Below are positions 31,361-43,715 of a stretch of 64,000 nt of DNA, piece after piece. The notes beneath the pieces are model-generated. The model was not told where the DNA came from and ran no database searches. It saw nothing but the letters and a program-made list of their open reading frames with translations. The position numbers and the translations under genes were made by a program. The stretch comes from Bathynomus jamesi (Eukaryota; Arthropoda; Malacostraca; Isopoda; Cirolanidae). Within the stretch, counting starts at the first letter, position 1. Each line of letters begins with the position of its first letter. The DNA lies in the NCBI GenBank assembly GCA_023014485.1, contig JAJOZX010005802.1, forward strand, positions 1-64,000. The letters run 5' to 3'.

Positions 31361-31550
31361 AAAGGCTTGCGTGCCCATACTGAGGAGGTATCAATGGCAA
31401 CGGGTACCAGGGAAAAATTTCTACACCTTCAAAACTTCTGAAGGTAGCCTGTTCCACGTGTCACAGATCTTATAGGTAAAGTAATTCACACACACACTAG
31501 TGCTAAACCGTATTAAATCCAACTTCCAACTATTGTTGCGAGTTGAGAGA
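31359..31550 (-). mobile_element. LINE-A copy 3, 3' tail only
   Basis: About 190 bp matching the extreme 3' part of copies 1 and 2 (GGCTTGCGTGCCCATAC, then TTCCACGTGTCACAGATCTT), ending in a short GA run. A deletion of about 55 bp is visible relative to copy 2. Confidence 0.8.
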
Positions 31551-31559
31551 GAGATTGAT

Positions 31560-32860
31560 TGATTCAAATTACATTGATATTATTATTATTATTTTAGAAA
31601 TTCGATATCAGCCTATGTCTTTATAAAGGATTTACATTTAATTTCCAATATTTGAATAGTTTTTTATTTTCAGTACTGAGTTTCTTAATAATAATTCTAG
31701 ATAAGAATTTGCAGTATGCTAAGAATACTGTCTTCATTTTCGCTTCTGCTGACGCGTTTCGTTCATATACTTTGAACATCTTGAGAGCTTTATACATAAT
31801 TTTAAAGTAAAATGGGTTATATATATATATATATATATTTCTTGATTGTAAGTTTGATACAACTTCAAATTAATTTAAGACTATTCGAAAGTTCATTAAA
31901 TTTTATATCTATATCCAATTTATATTTATACCTAGAATTATTATTAAGAAACTCAGTACTGAAAATAAAAAACTATTCAGAATATTGGAAATTAAATGTA
32001 TATCCTTTATAAAGACGTAGGCTGATATCGAATTTCTAAAATTTTGCATCAGTAATCAGCTGTTTCCTAATTTTCTAAACATAAGACTTTACGACAAAAC
32101 AGCTCACAAAGAAAAGTCTACAGAAAATTTCAAAACGCAACTTCTCAAACGCGACTTCGAAACAAGAAACCCAACAAGACTAAAACATAAAGAAAAATGT
32201 TTAAACAATATATCAAAGAGACACATAAAACCAATGGATTAAGAAAAAACTATCAATGTTAACATATACTATAAAAACAAAAGTTATCAAGCCATTTTTC
32301 GACACGTAACAAAAACCCTCATAAGCAACATCCTGTGTTGTACCAATTTACGTGTCCTGGAGTTGACTGTGCGTCGACTTACATTGGTTACACCACAACC
32401 ACATTAAAGAGAGATCATACCAACATAAATATCGTCCAAGTAAAATTAACGAACATTACAGAGTAGATCATAAAATATTAAATTTAAAAAATATCTCACA
32501 AAACTTTCAAATCTTATACTCATCCATAACGTACAAAAACTAAAAATTACCGAAGCCTTTTACATTAAAATGAAAAAACCGAAAATTAATATAAAATTTA
32601 ATGAACTTTCGAATAGTCTTAAATTAATTTGAAATTGTATCAAACTTACAATCAAGAAATATATATATAAACCCATTTTACTTTAAAATTATGTATAAAG
32701 CTCTGAAGATGTTCAAAGTATATGAACGAAACGCGTCAGCAGAAGAAAAAATGAAAACAGTATTCTTAGCATACTGCAAATTCTTATCTAGAATTATTAT
32801 TAAGAAACTTAGTACTGAAAATAAAAACTACTCAGAATATTGGAAATTAAATGTAAATCC

Positions 32861-32870
<10 letters not shown>
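31560..32870. mobile_element. Penelope-like element 1 with inverted terminal segments
   Basis: A segment of about 250 bp (31600-31850) reappears inverted at 32640-32865, and a further inverted piece lies at 31850-32035. Between them a plus-strand frame fragment at 32325-32420 reads YQFTCPGVDCASTYIGYTTT, the GIY-YIG endonuclease start typical of PLEs, with KITEAFYIKMKKPKIN-type C-terminal residues near 32540-32590. Stops are frequent. The terminal segments hold hammerhead-like motifs at 31754-31785 (minus) and 32703-32735 (plus). No RT domain remains. Confidence 0.75.
32703..32735 (+). ncRNA. Hammerhead-ribozyme-like motif of PLE 1
   Basis: CTGAAGAT, then a GTTCA/TGAAC stem with 7-nt loop, then CGAAACGCG. 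This matches the CUGANGA...GAAA core order of hammerhead motifs known from PLEs, with one extra U before stem II. The inverse copy at 31754-31785 has lost one core base (CTCAAGAT). Confidence 0.5.
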
Positions 32871-32897
<27 letters not shown>

Positions 32898-33855
32898 TAT
32901 TATTATTATTATTATTATTAAATAGAGGAGTTTTGACCTGTGGTTTCGGCTTATAGATAGCTTAAATTTTGGTAACTACTTTGACAAGAAACAGCGCCAC
33001 TATGAGAATGGTCTATTCCAGCGATCCGAACTTGTGTAGCGTAGCTCTTTCAGGTGGTACACACGAGTTATAAATACAAAATCCGCAGCTTGCTAATTGA
33101 TAATTACTTCAATGATGATGTATTTAAAAAGTAATATCAGTTGTAGAAGTGGTACCGACTGTGGTTACTTAAAAAGTATGGTGGTAGGTCAACCTGAAAA
33201 GGTTGGAAACCCCTCTACTCTGTAGTGCTAAATTTTTATATGGGTAATTAACATTTATTTTGAGGTTAAGTTCAAATTATAATTTAACATAAAACGTGAC
33301 AATTTTTACCTGTTTTTTTTTTAATTTAACACTAATCTAGAATTAGGTACGGGATATGTTAAGTTAGGTTAAACTAGGTTAGGTTAGTTTAGATTGTACT
33401 AGGTTAGGTTAGTTTAGATTGTACTAGGTTAGGTTAGTTTAGATTGTACTAGGTTAGATTGTACTAGGTTAGATTGTACTAGGTTAGATTGTACTAGGTT
33501 AGGTTAGTTTAGATTGTACTAGGTTAGGTTAGTTTAGATTGTTAATGAATAGAGGTGCTGATAAAATAGTCTGTCGATGACTTAGGCAAAAGTGAAGCAT
33601 ATTTTTAATTACAGGTAAATTTTACCGATGAGTCTGATCTTAGCCTAATCCAGAGCAGCATAACTCATCTTTAGTTTAACTCAGTTAATTTAACCCACAA
33701 CGAGTGGTGGGTATTTTATCGATAAAATTTTTGAGTTACATTAAGCTCATTTAAATAATGTTAAATCATGTTAGTTTACGTTAGATGATATTCGGTTCGG
33801 TTTCAAGTTGCTTTAGAATTAGCGAAATATAACTGTAAAATTATATATATATATA
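32871..33855. other. Noncoding; ATT microsatellite and degenerate TTAGG tract
   Basis: (TTA)n at 32862-32920, then unremarkable DNA. At 33358-33540 there are six to seven repeats of AGGTTAGTTTAGATTGTACT with interspersed GGTTAGGTTAG. No gene. Confidence 0.75.
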
Positions 33856-33857
33856 TA

Positions 33858-34270
33858 CAGGGGGGCCGTAAGTTTCCATACATAGGAAAAATAAACATTT
33901 TTTATGGACAACCATTTTTATTTATATAATATGCTCTACATGGTTGCCATTGTTTTTGAAAACACATTTCAATACGTGTTCCCCACTGTTGATGAACACG
34001 CATTAGCACAGTTGACGTTATGCTTGTAATGGCGTTGGTGATACGTTCCTTTAGATGATTTATGTCTCGTATCTTTTCCTGATACACCATGGCCTTCAAG
34101 TGCCCCCAAAGATAGAAATCAAGGGGGGTGAGATCTGGGGATCTGGGAGGCCACTCCACAGGACCACGCCGACCAATCCAAGCATCCGGAAACTGCTGAT
34201 CCAAATACCGACGCACGTGAAGACCATAATTTAAATTTTCCTATGTATGGAAACTTACGGCCCACCCTGT
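33858..34270 (-). mobile_element. Mariner-type element, internally deleted
   Basis: Inverted ends of the type CAGGGNGGGCCGTAAGTTTCC bound 413 bp. The minus frame 34216-33902 (104 codons) is the transposase C-terminus with WPPRSPDLTPLDFYLWGHLK, the last catalytic acid block of mariner/IS630 enzymes. The first two catalytic acids are deleted, so the copy is non-autonomous. Flanked by TA repeats, in line with TA target choice. Confidence 0.85.
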
Positions 34271-34388
34271 ATATATATATATATTATATATATATATATG
34301 AAAAATTATTTCACGAAAGTAACACGTGAAAAGTATTTATGATGAATAAAACCACGAAGGAAAAAAGAAACACAAAGGGGTGCTCAAG

Positions 34389-34414
34389 CGCTTTCGTCTA
34401 ATGACATCCTCAGG
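34389..34414 (-). ncRNA. Hammerhead-like motif, PLE 2 left
   Basis: Minus strand: CCTGAGGATGTCATTAGACG then AAAGCG, that is CTGAGGAT, stem GTC/GAC with ATTA loop, and CGAAA. Identical to the motif at 37349-37374. Confidence 0.5.
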
Positions 34415-34498
34415 AACACTGGAGTGAAAGGACAGATCAAGGCAATATATAGGTTACAAAAATAAACATACATACATACATATTCAATATATATACAT

Positions 34499-34554
<56 letters not shown>

Positions 34555-34819
34555 CATATATATAGTAAGCATAGAAAAAATTGTGGGAGGAGCAAACATT
34601 TATATGGGAGATTGACACTTTTAGCACTTCAGCCGACATTCAATATAAATTCAAATGGCTTGTTTATGAAACAGGTCACAAAAGAATAAAGAAATAAAAT
34701 AAATATAAATATAAATTGAGAAAAAATTAATTACAAATAGTGCCTTAGTGATATATATGTCACAGCCTAAATAATCATAAAGAAATAAACAGGCAAATAA
34801 AAAAACCACAAATATATAT

Positions 34820-34877
<58 letters not shown>

Positions 34878-35562
34878 GACACTTTTAGCACTTTGGCCGA
34901 CCTTCAATATAAATTCAAATGGCTTGTTTATGGAACAGGTCACAAAAGAATAAAGAAATAAAAATAAATATAAATATTGTAAGTGGAGTCTACAAATTCA
35001 AGCTCAAAAGGGAAGTTTTACAATCAATTTAATAGATGATGCCAAATTGATATATATGTCACAAAGAAATAAAGAAATAAACCAAAAAAAAAAAAAAAAA
35101 AAAAATTAATTATTAAAAAAATAATAAAAAATAATAATAATAAATTGAAAGATAAATTTTAAGAGAGGCACACCAATTTATAAGGGAAAAATTACCACAT
35201 ATGCATATTATAGTCACAAACGAATAAAAAAGTACAAGTAAATATAAATTGGAAAACAAAATGATGCCTAGATGATATATAAAGAACAATAAAATATATA
35301 TACAACATATATACGGTATATATACGAAATATAAACGCAATATATACAGAATATATATATATATATATTATATATATATATATATATGCATAAGGGAAAA
35401 AAATTACCAAATTTGTTTTTATAATTATTGTCTGAAAAAACGGTAGGTCGCAAAAGAATAAAGAAATAAAAATAAATATAAATTGAAAAAATTACAAATA
35501 ATACACGTACACATGTATACCCGCATAACCAAATATATATACATATACACACATATATACAA

Positions 35563-35595
<33 letters not shown>

Positions 35596-35909
35596 CACAT
35601 ACAAGCTTGACCTTCGCGAAATGAGAAATCATCGCGCAGAACCTTTGTGGGGTTGTAAGGTAAGGTAAGGTACATACACATATATATATATATATATATA
35701 TACATTTAACTGCAAACATACATACATATATACATACATATACACACATACATACATACATATACACACATATATACATACAAACACATTTAACTGCAAT
35801 GACCACACACATACTCACATACACATACATACATACATACACATACACGCATACAGCAAAAAATTGAAAAATAAAATTGTAAGAGAAACAAAAGACAAAA
35901 ACAAATTTT

Positions 35910-36263
35910 TTACCAAAGATTTAACAACCTGCCCTTTTTGTTTAAATCCATTCTGAAGGAATTCAGAGCAACGGGATCGAGTTGAAACAGACCTTTACTC
36001 ATGTTAAGGTTATTTGTAAGTTGAATTATAGCCGACTCAAGAATATTTCTATTAACAATGTTGCTAGAGTGAAACAAAACTGAAACATTATTCCAATCAA
36101 TACAATGGGATAACTCTGACAAATGGACAAAAAGGGCACTGGACAATTGTCCCGTTCTAACGGAATATTGATGCTGTTTTACACGCGTTTGCAAATCCTT
36201 TCCCGTCTGACCTATGTAAAAGGAATCACATTGCTTACACCCAATTTTATAGATAATGCCCAA
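35910..36263 (-). pseudogene. PLE GIY-YIG endonuclease fragment
   Basis: A 117-residue minus frame starting MGIIYKIGCKQCDSFYIGQT, the GIY-YIG signature (I-Y...YIG) with the Cys pair between them, followed by TRVKQHQ and LESAIIQ (the glutamate of the catalytic site). It fits the endonuclease module that follows RT in Penelope-like elements. It is out of frame with the RT fragment just upstream. Confidence 0.85.
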
Positions 36264-36276
36264 ATTATTGGTAGGG

Positions 36277-36938
36277 CTATTTTTTACTGATGTTTTTCAC
36301 AATATTGTTATATGAAAAAACTACACTGATATCCAAAAGTTTAAGTACATTAGCAATGCCTAAGAAGCCCGGGAAAAATGGAAGTACTAAAATATTCTTT
36401 GACAAGGTGCGAGTGTTATTATTCACACGATAGAAGGTTCGTTTAGCCTTATTAAGACAAGATTCCATGAACGCAGATGGGTAACACAACTCACTTCCAA
36501 TACCGTTGATATTTTCCAATTCGGCATCGATGTATTCCGGACTGGCGATCCTAAGAGCGCGGAGAAACATTGAGGAAAATATGGCCTTTTTAATAGGGGT
36601 GTCATGTCCAGAGTAAAAGTGTACGTAGGACAAATTGTTTTTTTTTTCCGATAGATACTAAACTTAAAACCCGGGCTATCCCTATGAACACGCACATCCA
36701 AAAACGGGATTGAGTTGTCTTGTTCCACTTCTAAAGTAAATTTAATGGAGGGGACTTGGTCATTTAACTGAAGGAGGAAGTCATCCAGGTCACGATTCAT
36801 GGGCCAGATACACAAAATATCGTCGACGTACCGCAACCAAGGGATGCCAACCCCCAGGATTCTCGGAATGTAAGTAATTTCAAAAAACTCCATATAAATA
36901 TTGGAGAGAAGGGGCGACAAAGGGTTGCCCATGGCCAT
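36277..36938 (-). pseudogene. PLE reverse transcriptase fragment
   Basis: Two overlapping minus frames. 36938-36423 has MAMGNPLSPLLSNIYMEFFE and WLRYVDDIL with the catalytic YVDD intact; 36633-36277 continues after a frameshift near 36620. This is the C-terminal half of the RT palm and thumb. The N-terminal RT is absent because the frame meets the terminal repeat and a TA run at 36940. Confidence 0.85.
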
Positions 36939-36939
36939 A

Positions 36940-36973
<34 letters not shown>

Positions 36974-37227
36974 ATATATATATTTGTGGTTTTTTTATTT
37001 GCCTGTTTATTTCTTTATGATTATTTAGGCTGTGACATATATATCACTAAGGCACTATTTTGTTATTAATTTTTTCTCAATTTATATTTATTTTTATTTC
37101 TTTATTCTTTTGTGACCTGTTTCATAAACAAGCCATTTGAATTTATATTGAATGTCGGCTGAAGTGCTAAAAGTGTCAATCTCCCATATAAATGTTTGCT
37201 CCTCCCACAATTTTTTCTATGCTTACT

Positions 37228-37277
<50 letters not shown>

Positions 37278-37348
37278 GAATATGTATGTATGTATGTTTA
37301 TTTTTGTAACCTATATATTGCCTTGATCTGTCCTTTCACTCCAGTGTT

Positions 37349-37374
37349 CCTGAGGATGTCATTAGACGAAAGCG
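37349..37374 (+). ncRNA. Hammerhead-like motif, PLE 2 right
   Basis: Same sequence as 34389-34414 on the other strand; lies near the outer edge of the right terminal repeat. Confidence 0.5.
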
Positions 37375-37434
37375 CTTGAGCACCCCTTTGTGTTTCTTTT
37401 TTCCTTCGTGGTTTTATTCATCATATATATACTG

Positions 37435-37450
<16 letters not shown>

Positions 37451-37468
<18 letters not shown>

Positions 37469-37733
37469 TTTTTAAGTTCGGGAAGAACCGATTTGCCTCT
37501 ATTTAGAAGGGCATATCTCGGCGGAAAAACAAAGAAAAAGAGAGAGGAAAGACAGAGGAAAAAGAAAGGGTGGAGGGGACAGTCGAAGTGGAAAAAGACC
37601 AAGGATGACAAGGACTGCAGGGTCGAGCCCCATCATCCTTGGGTGCTAGGGCCGGGAGGGCGCACGTGAAACCTCCAGGAACAAGCACGTACAAACGAGC
37701 ACAAAGAGCACGAGCTTAGAACCCCCTTGCGGG

Positions 37734-37735
<2 letters not shown>
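37451..37735 (-). repeat. Poly(A)-tailed retroposed unit, unidentified
   Basis: On the minus strand about 260 bp of G/C-richer DNA (CTAGCACCCAAGGATGATGG and onward) end in a run of about 25 A (plus-strand T run 37451-37473), the look of a retroposed copy. Two short low-complexity minus frames cross it. Source unknown; flanked by TA repeats. Confidence 0.4.
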
Positions 37736-37765
<30 letters not shown>

Positions 37766-37767
<2 letters not shown>

Positions 37768-37975
37768 GGGTGTGCCATAAGTCCGGTCTCGTAGGAAAAT
37801 TTATTCTGAATTAAATTTGCCAAAGTAATACATTAGAACTAAAACAAATGTACAAATTGGTCTTGTTTTGGAACCTTTTTTTTTGTTGCAGGTAGAATAA
37901 CACGCAATGGCTAATATGGAAGCGAGTTACATTCGTGAGGAAATGGCCTCCGCCTTTTCCTCACGAGTGTAACGG
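37766..37975. mobile_element. Truncated MITE, CAGGGTGTGCCATAAGTCCGG family
   Basis: Left end and interior match the elements at 50066 and 55495, including the short transposase start MANMEASYIREEMAS near 37908. The right end is missing. Confidence 0.7.
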
Positions 37976-38335
37976 TACGTTCAACCAAATTTTGAAACAC
38001 ACATCTACGATTGCTACCCAATAACACCGCGACATTTTCCCATTCAATTTTGTACCGCCACATGTACCCAATCTAAAGAACCTAATACATTTAACCAAAT
38101 CTTACCTAACCTAGTGTAAACTGACCCAACCCAGCATAAATTATATCACCTTTTTTCATTGATAAGAGAGTATCTAGAAAGGTAAACCACCGTGATACTC
38201 CTAATGTCGTGGTACGCACGTTCGTGTCGCGATGGGCTCTATGTGCATCTTCAAGATTATCACGATTCCGTCGAGAAGATAAGAATACACACGTATATAT
38301 ATCCCAAAATACTTCTTCAGCTTCGCAAAAAGAAA
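37976..38335. other. Noncoding, no gene seen
   Basis: A CTAACCTAG-like fragment near 38105 and otherwise unremarkable sequence. Confidence 0.4.
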
Positions 38336-38339
38336 AACA

Positions 38340-38702
38340 AAAACGCGGACCATTATCGCACCCTTAAGGGAAGAAAATAATGAGCTAACCGACGATCTAA
38401 AAGAAATATCTGAAATATTGAGAGCTCAATATGAATCGGTTTTCAGTACTCAGAATAGAGACGAAGCAGGACCTGACAGAAATACTCGTTTTTGAAGAGG
38501 AATTAAATGGAGAATGTACGACTGATTTTGAATTTACCGCGGAAGATATAACGAAAGCTATGAGACAAATGAAATTACATTCAACTGTAAACCCGGGCAA
38601 ACAGAATGCCTTGTTGATTAAAAACTGTAAGAACGAAATAGATACACCCCTTTATTGGATATGGAGAAGATCCCTGGACACGAGGAGATAGCGAGAATAC
38701 TA
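38340..38702 (+). pseudogene. LINE-B copy 2, part 1 (before nested insertions)
   Basis: The plus frame 38431-38691 corresponds to the pre-RT region seen in LINE-B copy 1 (FTAEDITKAMRQMKLHSTVNPG aligned with SEGNVIKALSQMRDNSAPGP). It stops where the SINE at 38710 inserted; the same LINE resumes at 40227. Confidence 0.75.
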
Positions 38703-38709
38703 AAAAAAA

Positions 38710-39064
38710 ATAACGTTGTTCGGTGGCGTAGCGGTTAGCATCGCTGACTACGAACCCACCGGTCCCGGGTTCGAAACCCGGTGACGGCGCGCAGGAAACC
38801 CAGCTGTTCATCCTTCCATACAATAAAATCGGTTGGTAGATAAATAGGTATCCTGGGTAGCCTAGTGGTTAAGACGCTGGCCTTCTGATCGGGAGGTCGT
38901 GAGATCGAGTCCAGGCGAGGACTTTGTAATTTCTGACCACCCGTGGGTGAGTCATGGTTCGGATTCCACATTAAGCTGTAGATCTGAAGTGGAACAGTAA
39001 GCATAACCTTCGTCAGAATGACAATTCGGGCGGAAGCAAAACCAAGGTTAACCAAGGTTATATA
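38710..39064 (+). mobile_element. SINE with two tRNA-like heads
   Basis: The first head, 38719-38790, has A-box TGGCGTAGCGGTTAGC and B-box GGTTCGAAACC. A linker follows, then a second, different head at 38851-38925 (A-box TGGGTAGCCTAGTGGTTAAG, B-box AGATCGAGTCC). The tail contains ACCTTCGTCAGAATGACAAT and TCGGGCGGAAGC. Related copies lie at 53133-53408 and 54317-54470. Confidence 0.8.
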
Positions 39065-40226
39065 CCGGGTGGGCCAAAAAAACTATTACCCAACTTTTGA
39101 AACAATATTGTGGCTCACCCTTTATATTAATCTTACTGCTAAGGCCGTATGTTGTACCCATACCTTTACTCTTTCAAACGCTGGCTTTGAATCTAGATTC
39201 AACGCCCCAGGAGTAGAGGTACAGGCTCACAACTGGAGGGAGGTATCAGAATATGGTACTCAATTGAAAGGCGGTCAAAGTCAGCAACTGATACTTTCAG
39301 ATGACAGTCAGTTTCTCCATAAATAATTAATTTTCCTAATTTTTACGCAAAATAATTAATTTATTTCCTTTTTCATTTCAGATCATCATTCTGCTATAGT
39401 TGGTGAACAAGTTATAACATAATGAAATACTCTTTGGAAGATGAAGTATTGATATTGAACTTGCGTAAGGAGAAACACTGACGTGCGAAACGAATGAAGA
39501 GTTTCCAAATAAACGATGGACGATACCTGGACTTCAATATCTCTCAAAGAAAATCGACATGATGATCTGGGTCTTAAATGTTTTAAAAGAGTCGAAGTTC
39601 AAAAGCTCTCTGCATCAAATAAGCAAGCAAGAGTTGAAAAATGTCGTGCTCTGTTAGATCGATTCCCAGACAGAGAAGTGTCGAAAATATGGTTCAGCGA
39701 CGAGAAGACCTTTACGGTTGCTTCAACAATACACACAAAATGACCGAGTTTATGGAAGACAGGACAAAAAATCTGTCAGTCTAGATCGACTTTGCAGGGA
39801 ACGTCCGCATTTTTCTCAAAAAGTCATGGTTTCCATCTTTATTTCAATAAAGTTAGAGAAGTCGGAGATTGTTTTTGTTGATCAAAATGCCAAAATCACT
39901 GCTGCTTATTACCAAGAAAAAATCCTTAATGCGGTAGATCAATGGCGAGCAAGGTTGCAAGCATGCATTGATAATGGAGGAGGGCATATTCCGCATAATC
40001 TTGAACTCAATTAGGTAACTGTATAGAAACAAAGTTTTTCTACCCGTGTCTGTATAACAGCGAATTACAAAATAATGGTTACAGTTAGCAACAATCCAAC
40101 TTCACCACGAGATAGACCATAAAATTCTATGCAGGACATATATTGATTGTACAAATAACATTTGATATAGGTAAAATTATTTTGTTAAAAATCAGGGTAA
40201 TAGTTTTATTTGGCCCACCCTGTATA
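39065..40226 (+). mobile_element. Mariner-type transposon, about 1.16 kb, degenerate
   Basis: Ends GGGTGGGCCAAA.AAACTATTACCC in inverted orientation bound two plus-strand transposase pieces. 39516-39743 contains KIWFSDEKTFTV (first catalytic D); 39718-40014 contains FVDQNAKITAAYYQEKIL and ends IDNGGGHIPHN. Breaks near 39740 and 39480 and the loss of the second acid block make it dead. It sits directly next to the SINE inside the LINE. Confidence 0.83.
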
Positions 40227-41228
40227 AAGGGGAGGATAGGTTTCAAGCAAAGAATAGACAGACCGGTGTCACTAACATCACATCTCGCCAAAATATTTGA
40301 AAGAATAGTCAAGGAGAAAATGTGACACTTTTTGGAGACGGGAAAGATTGAACGAGAACCAGCACGGATTACGATCAGGAAGATCGTGCCTATCACAGCT
40401 AATAGAGCACTATAACAATATCATAGACGCACTTGAAAGCAATGTAATGTACATGGATTTTGCTAAAGCATTCGATGTGATCATGACATTACTGCACAAA
40501 AAATGAAACGCATGGGAATAACAGGCAACGTGTTTAAATGGATCTACAACTTCCTCAGGGAACGGTAGCAAGCCGAAAAATCCAAGGTATATCATCATCA
40601 TCAGAATCTGAAGTACGCAGCTTAATTCCACAAGGAACAGTATTGGCCCCACTCCTATTCATTATCATGCTGACAGACATAGACAAAGAAATAGATTACA
40701 ACCGTATAGTAACATCCTTTGCTGACGATACAAAGGTCGGCAGAAAAATCGGCAATGCAGAAAAGGTGGAAACCCTACAGAGGGACACAAATAGAATATA
40801 TATACAAATGGTCAGAAAAATAACATTTTTTTAACACCGAGAAATTTCAACTCTTGAGATGTGGAAGAAATGAAGAACTTAAACAGACAGGAAATTCAGA
40901 CAAGCACGAAAGCAAAATATTCAGGAGTAATAATAACCAATGATGCAAAATTTGAAACACAGAATCAGATAGCGATAAACAAAACAAAAAGACTCCCTTC
41001 AAAAGAAGGGACGAGAAGGTAATGAAAACGCTGAAAACACTGATCATACCAAAACTCGAATACTACTCAGTCTTGATGTCCCCATACAAAAAAGAAGACA
41101 TCAATAAACTAATTCAATTCCAGAAGAATTTCACAGCCAAGATTGATGGCTGCAAAGAACTCAACTACTGGGAAAGACTTCGTAATTTGAATCTGTATTC
41201 ACTGGAAAGAAGAAGAAGAGAGAGATTG
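40227..41228 (+). pseudogene. LINE-B copy 2, part 2 (RT core)
   Basis: Contains SLTSHLAKIFERIVKEKM, a QHGLRSGRSCLSQLI-like stretch, MYMDFAKAFD, IPQGTVLAPLLFIIMLTDID and TSFADDTKVG. It then continues to LKTLIIPKLEYYSVLMSPYK and NLYSLERRRRERL, where it is cut by the 7.4-kb TIR element. FADD is intact but frameshifts near 40330 and 40830 break the enzyme. Confidence 0.85.
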
Positions 41229-41750
41229 TAGACATGTTAAGTGCACAAAATAAGGTGTCCACTTCAAATCATGATGTAAAGGTCCCCTTTGGTATGGAAG
41301 TTCCTTCGGGCCATAGGAAAGAATTTATCCAAAGACACAAGTTGTATCTATGCATAGACATGCTTAATTTTATGCCTAATCAGCATAAATTATGCTGATG
41401 ACCGTATTTCTAACTTTTGAACCAATTAACTTAGAAACGTGTGTGATGACTCGTTTTCAGCTAAATTCAGCATAAGAAATCCATTTCTGAGGTTATTATG
41501 GGGTTTGGAGGTCATTTTGACCCCCAAAATCAAATATGGCCGCTGGCCGCCATGTTGAAATTGGGGATTTTCCGCAGTTTCCAAACTGACGGAGTGAGAC
41601 ACCCCAAAATAACCTGAAACCCCAAAATAACCTCAGAAATGGCTTTCTCATGCTGAATTTAGCTGAAAACGAGTCATCTCACACGTTTCTAAGTTATGTG
41701 ACCTTTGTGAATCTGAAACATGAAATTGAATTTCTAATGATTAATCCGAA

Positions 41751-43618
41751 ATGAGTGACTCTAAAAGCACGCCTGCCATCATGGACACTCGCGACTGGAG
41801 CTTATGCTTCGTATGTCAGTCAGACAAAAGCTATAAACCAACTAAGAATCCTTCATCATCTGTGAAATTGAGAAACAAACCTGAAAGACTTTCAGCCTCT
41901 TATAAAGAAGTTACGGACAACATCCAGTTGCTCAAGGAATTAGGGGAGTTGCCTGACTTTGTAGTCGTAGATGACATTAGTGGCGGTGCTGGTGGCGGTG
42001 CTCAGAATGTAGTGCAGCTGATGATGTCTAATCAAGTAGTGTGGTACAAAAGTTGCATGAATGCTGTCGTCAATTAAAAAGTGCAGAGAGCGAGGAAAAA
42101 GCATCAAGGGCAAGAGTCAATTAGCCCGGTGAAAACTCGCCGCATGAACAGTGGTGCCAGGTCCATCACACAGGCTTCACCCTCACCATCTACATCTTCA
42201 AGCGAACTAGTCGACACACTATGCCTCTTCTGTGATGAAGTGGGCAACAAGAAAGAGCTGAGGAAGGCCTCCACTCTTGGCTTGGATAAGAAAGTCAATG
42301 ATTGCGCTCGAGTGTAAGGTGACAAACGTCTGTTGGCTAAACTTTCTGTCGGTGACATGGTCGCTATTAATGTCGTCTATCATCGTGCGTGCCTGACTCG
42401 GTTCTCCAGGAAAGCGGCGACGGTCGGGTGTGACATGACTGAGAGTCATGCGACTCAGATGATCTGAGCACATGTTCTCAACGAGTTATTTGACTTTAGT
42501 GAAGATAATCGTGTTTCAAGGACGTCACTAGCAATGGCCGACTTGACGGCCTTCTATGACAAGCGCCTCGCCGCTCTCGGTTTTCCATACATCAAATGAA
42601 ATACAACACGCCTTCGAGAGGATATTGAGCGCATGATTCCTGACATCAAGGCGATACAAATGAATCGTTGCTGGTCTCTTGTTTTCGACGACGACCTAAG
42701 CAAAGCTGTAGTTGATATGGAAAACAATACATCAACTGAAGTCTCGTCTCCATCCTCCACAAAGCAGCCAAGATCCTCTGGCGAGATTATCTCTACATGA
42801 AGCAGGCTTTCACAGGCTCCTTCTCAACCTCGTGTGAAGCTGAATCCATCCCGCCCACGTTGAGATCATTCTTGCACATCTTTCTTGATGGACCAGGTAT
42901 CGATGAGCCGGCTCCTGATTGAAAAGTCCAAGGTTGCAACATCCATCGAGCAGCAGATCATCTTCAACTCTGTTGGACGCAGATCCAAGAAACCTGGGAG
43001 TGTTCCTCGTCACATCAAGGAGAGGGAAACACCAGCATCGCTGTATCTGTCTATGACACTACATCTTCAAACTGTTCGTGAATCTCTAATCGATGCTATG
43101 CATCAACGAGGACTGTGCGTCTCGTACGACCGTTTGAGAGTGTTGAGCACAGACATCGCGAATTCAGTCATCGGTCACTGGGAGTAGGTCGGTGTGGTAG
43201 TGCCACCTCAGACTGTCAAGGGCGTGTTCACCCGGCAAAATCAGCCCTCCAGGGAACATGCATCATCATTCAGCAGCACTTCTCTTCAGACAGCCAACAA
43301 GTCAAGAATCTCGCCGACATTGTCAATCCAGCTGAGATGGGGAAGAAGGCTGTGAGGTCCTTGCCAGCTATCTACACGGCCATGGATCTGGATGTCTCGC
43401 TGCCAAACGATGAGGTGCTGCACGTTCCTGCCCTGAAGACCAACAGTCATCCTCTTCCGGCTTCGCGCTCTCTCACCAGCATCATTGAAAAAGGCTACGG
43501 GTGGTTGGAGCGAGTCAGAAGCCTTCTATCCAAACAGACCCTCGAAGCCGGTGAATGGATCTCATGGGCCGCGTACTCAGAGATGGGCACGATCTTGATC
43601 TTCAAGATCAGATCGTGA
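41751..43618 (+). pseudogene. Uncharacterised element protein, N-terminal and middle parts
   Basis: Fragments in several frames: 41751-42077 with DWSLCFVCQSDKSYKPTKN; 42081-42317 with LCLFCDEVGNKKELRKAST continuing to LLAKLSVGDMVAINVVYH; 42885-43187 with RHIKERETPASLYLSMTLHL and GLCVSYDRLRVLST; 43220-43580 continuing in another frame. The Cys pairs near the start suggest zinc binding. I recognise this segment order from unannotated proteins in many invertebrate genomes but know no function. It stops where the hAT inserted. Confidence 0.65.
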
Positions 43619-43715
43619 TCTTGAAGATCACTTTTATTATGGTGATCTTGATCTAAGATCACTTTATTTCTTGTGATCTTGATCTTGAAGATCACTTTAG
43701 ACTTCAAGATCACTT
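43590..43715. repeat. hAT left subterminal GATCTT array
   Basis: More than ten GATCTTGATC/AAGATCAC motifs in both orientations; mirrored at 47635-47755. Likely transposase-binding sites. Confidence 0.85.

Larger units (their letters stand above)
34320..37430 (-). mobile_element. Penelope-like element 2 flanked by inverted terminal repeats
   Basis: Segments 34320-34830 and 36970-37430 are inverse copies about 450-500 bp long, each with a hammerhead-like motif at its outer part. Between them, on the minus strand, lie RT and GIY-YIG fragments. Extra partial copies of the repeat (ACTTTTAGCACTT..CGACCTTCAATATAAA) sit in tandem at 34875-34990 and more diverged ones near 35190-35480. PLE terminal repeats in inverted arrangement are known for this class. 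Confidence 0.8.

Noticed and set aside
35113..35848. Tyr/Ile/Cys-Val-rich frames of up to 145 codons
   Set aside because: Translations of TA and CA/TACA microsatellites within the PLE 2 region.
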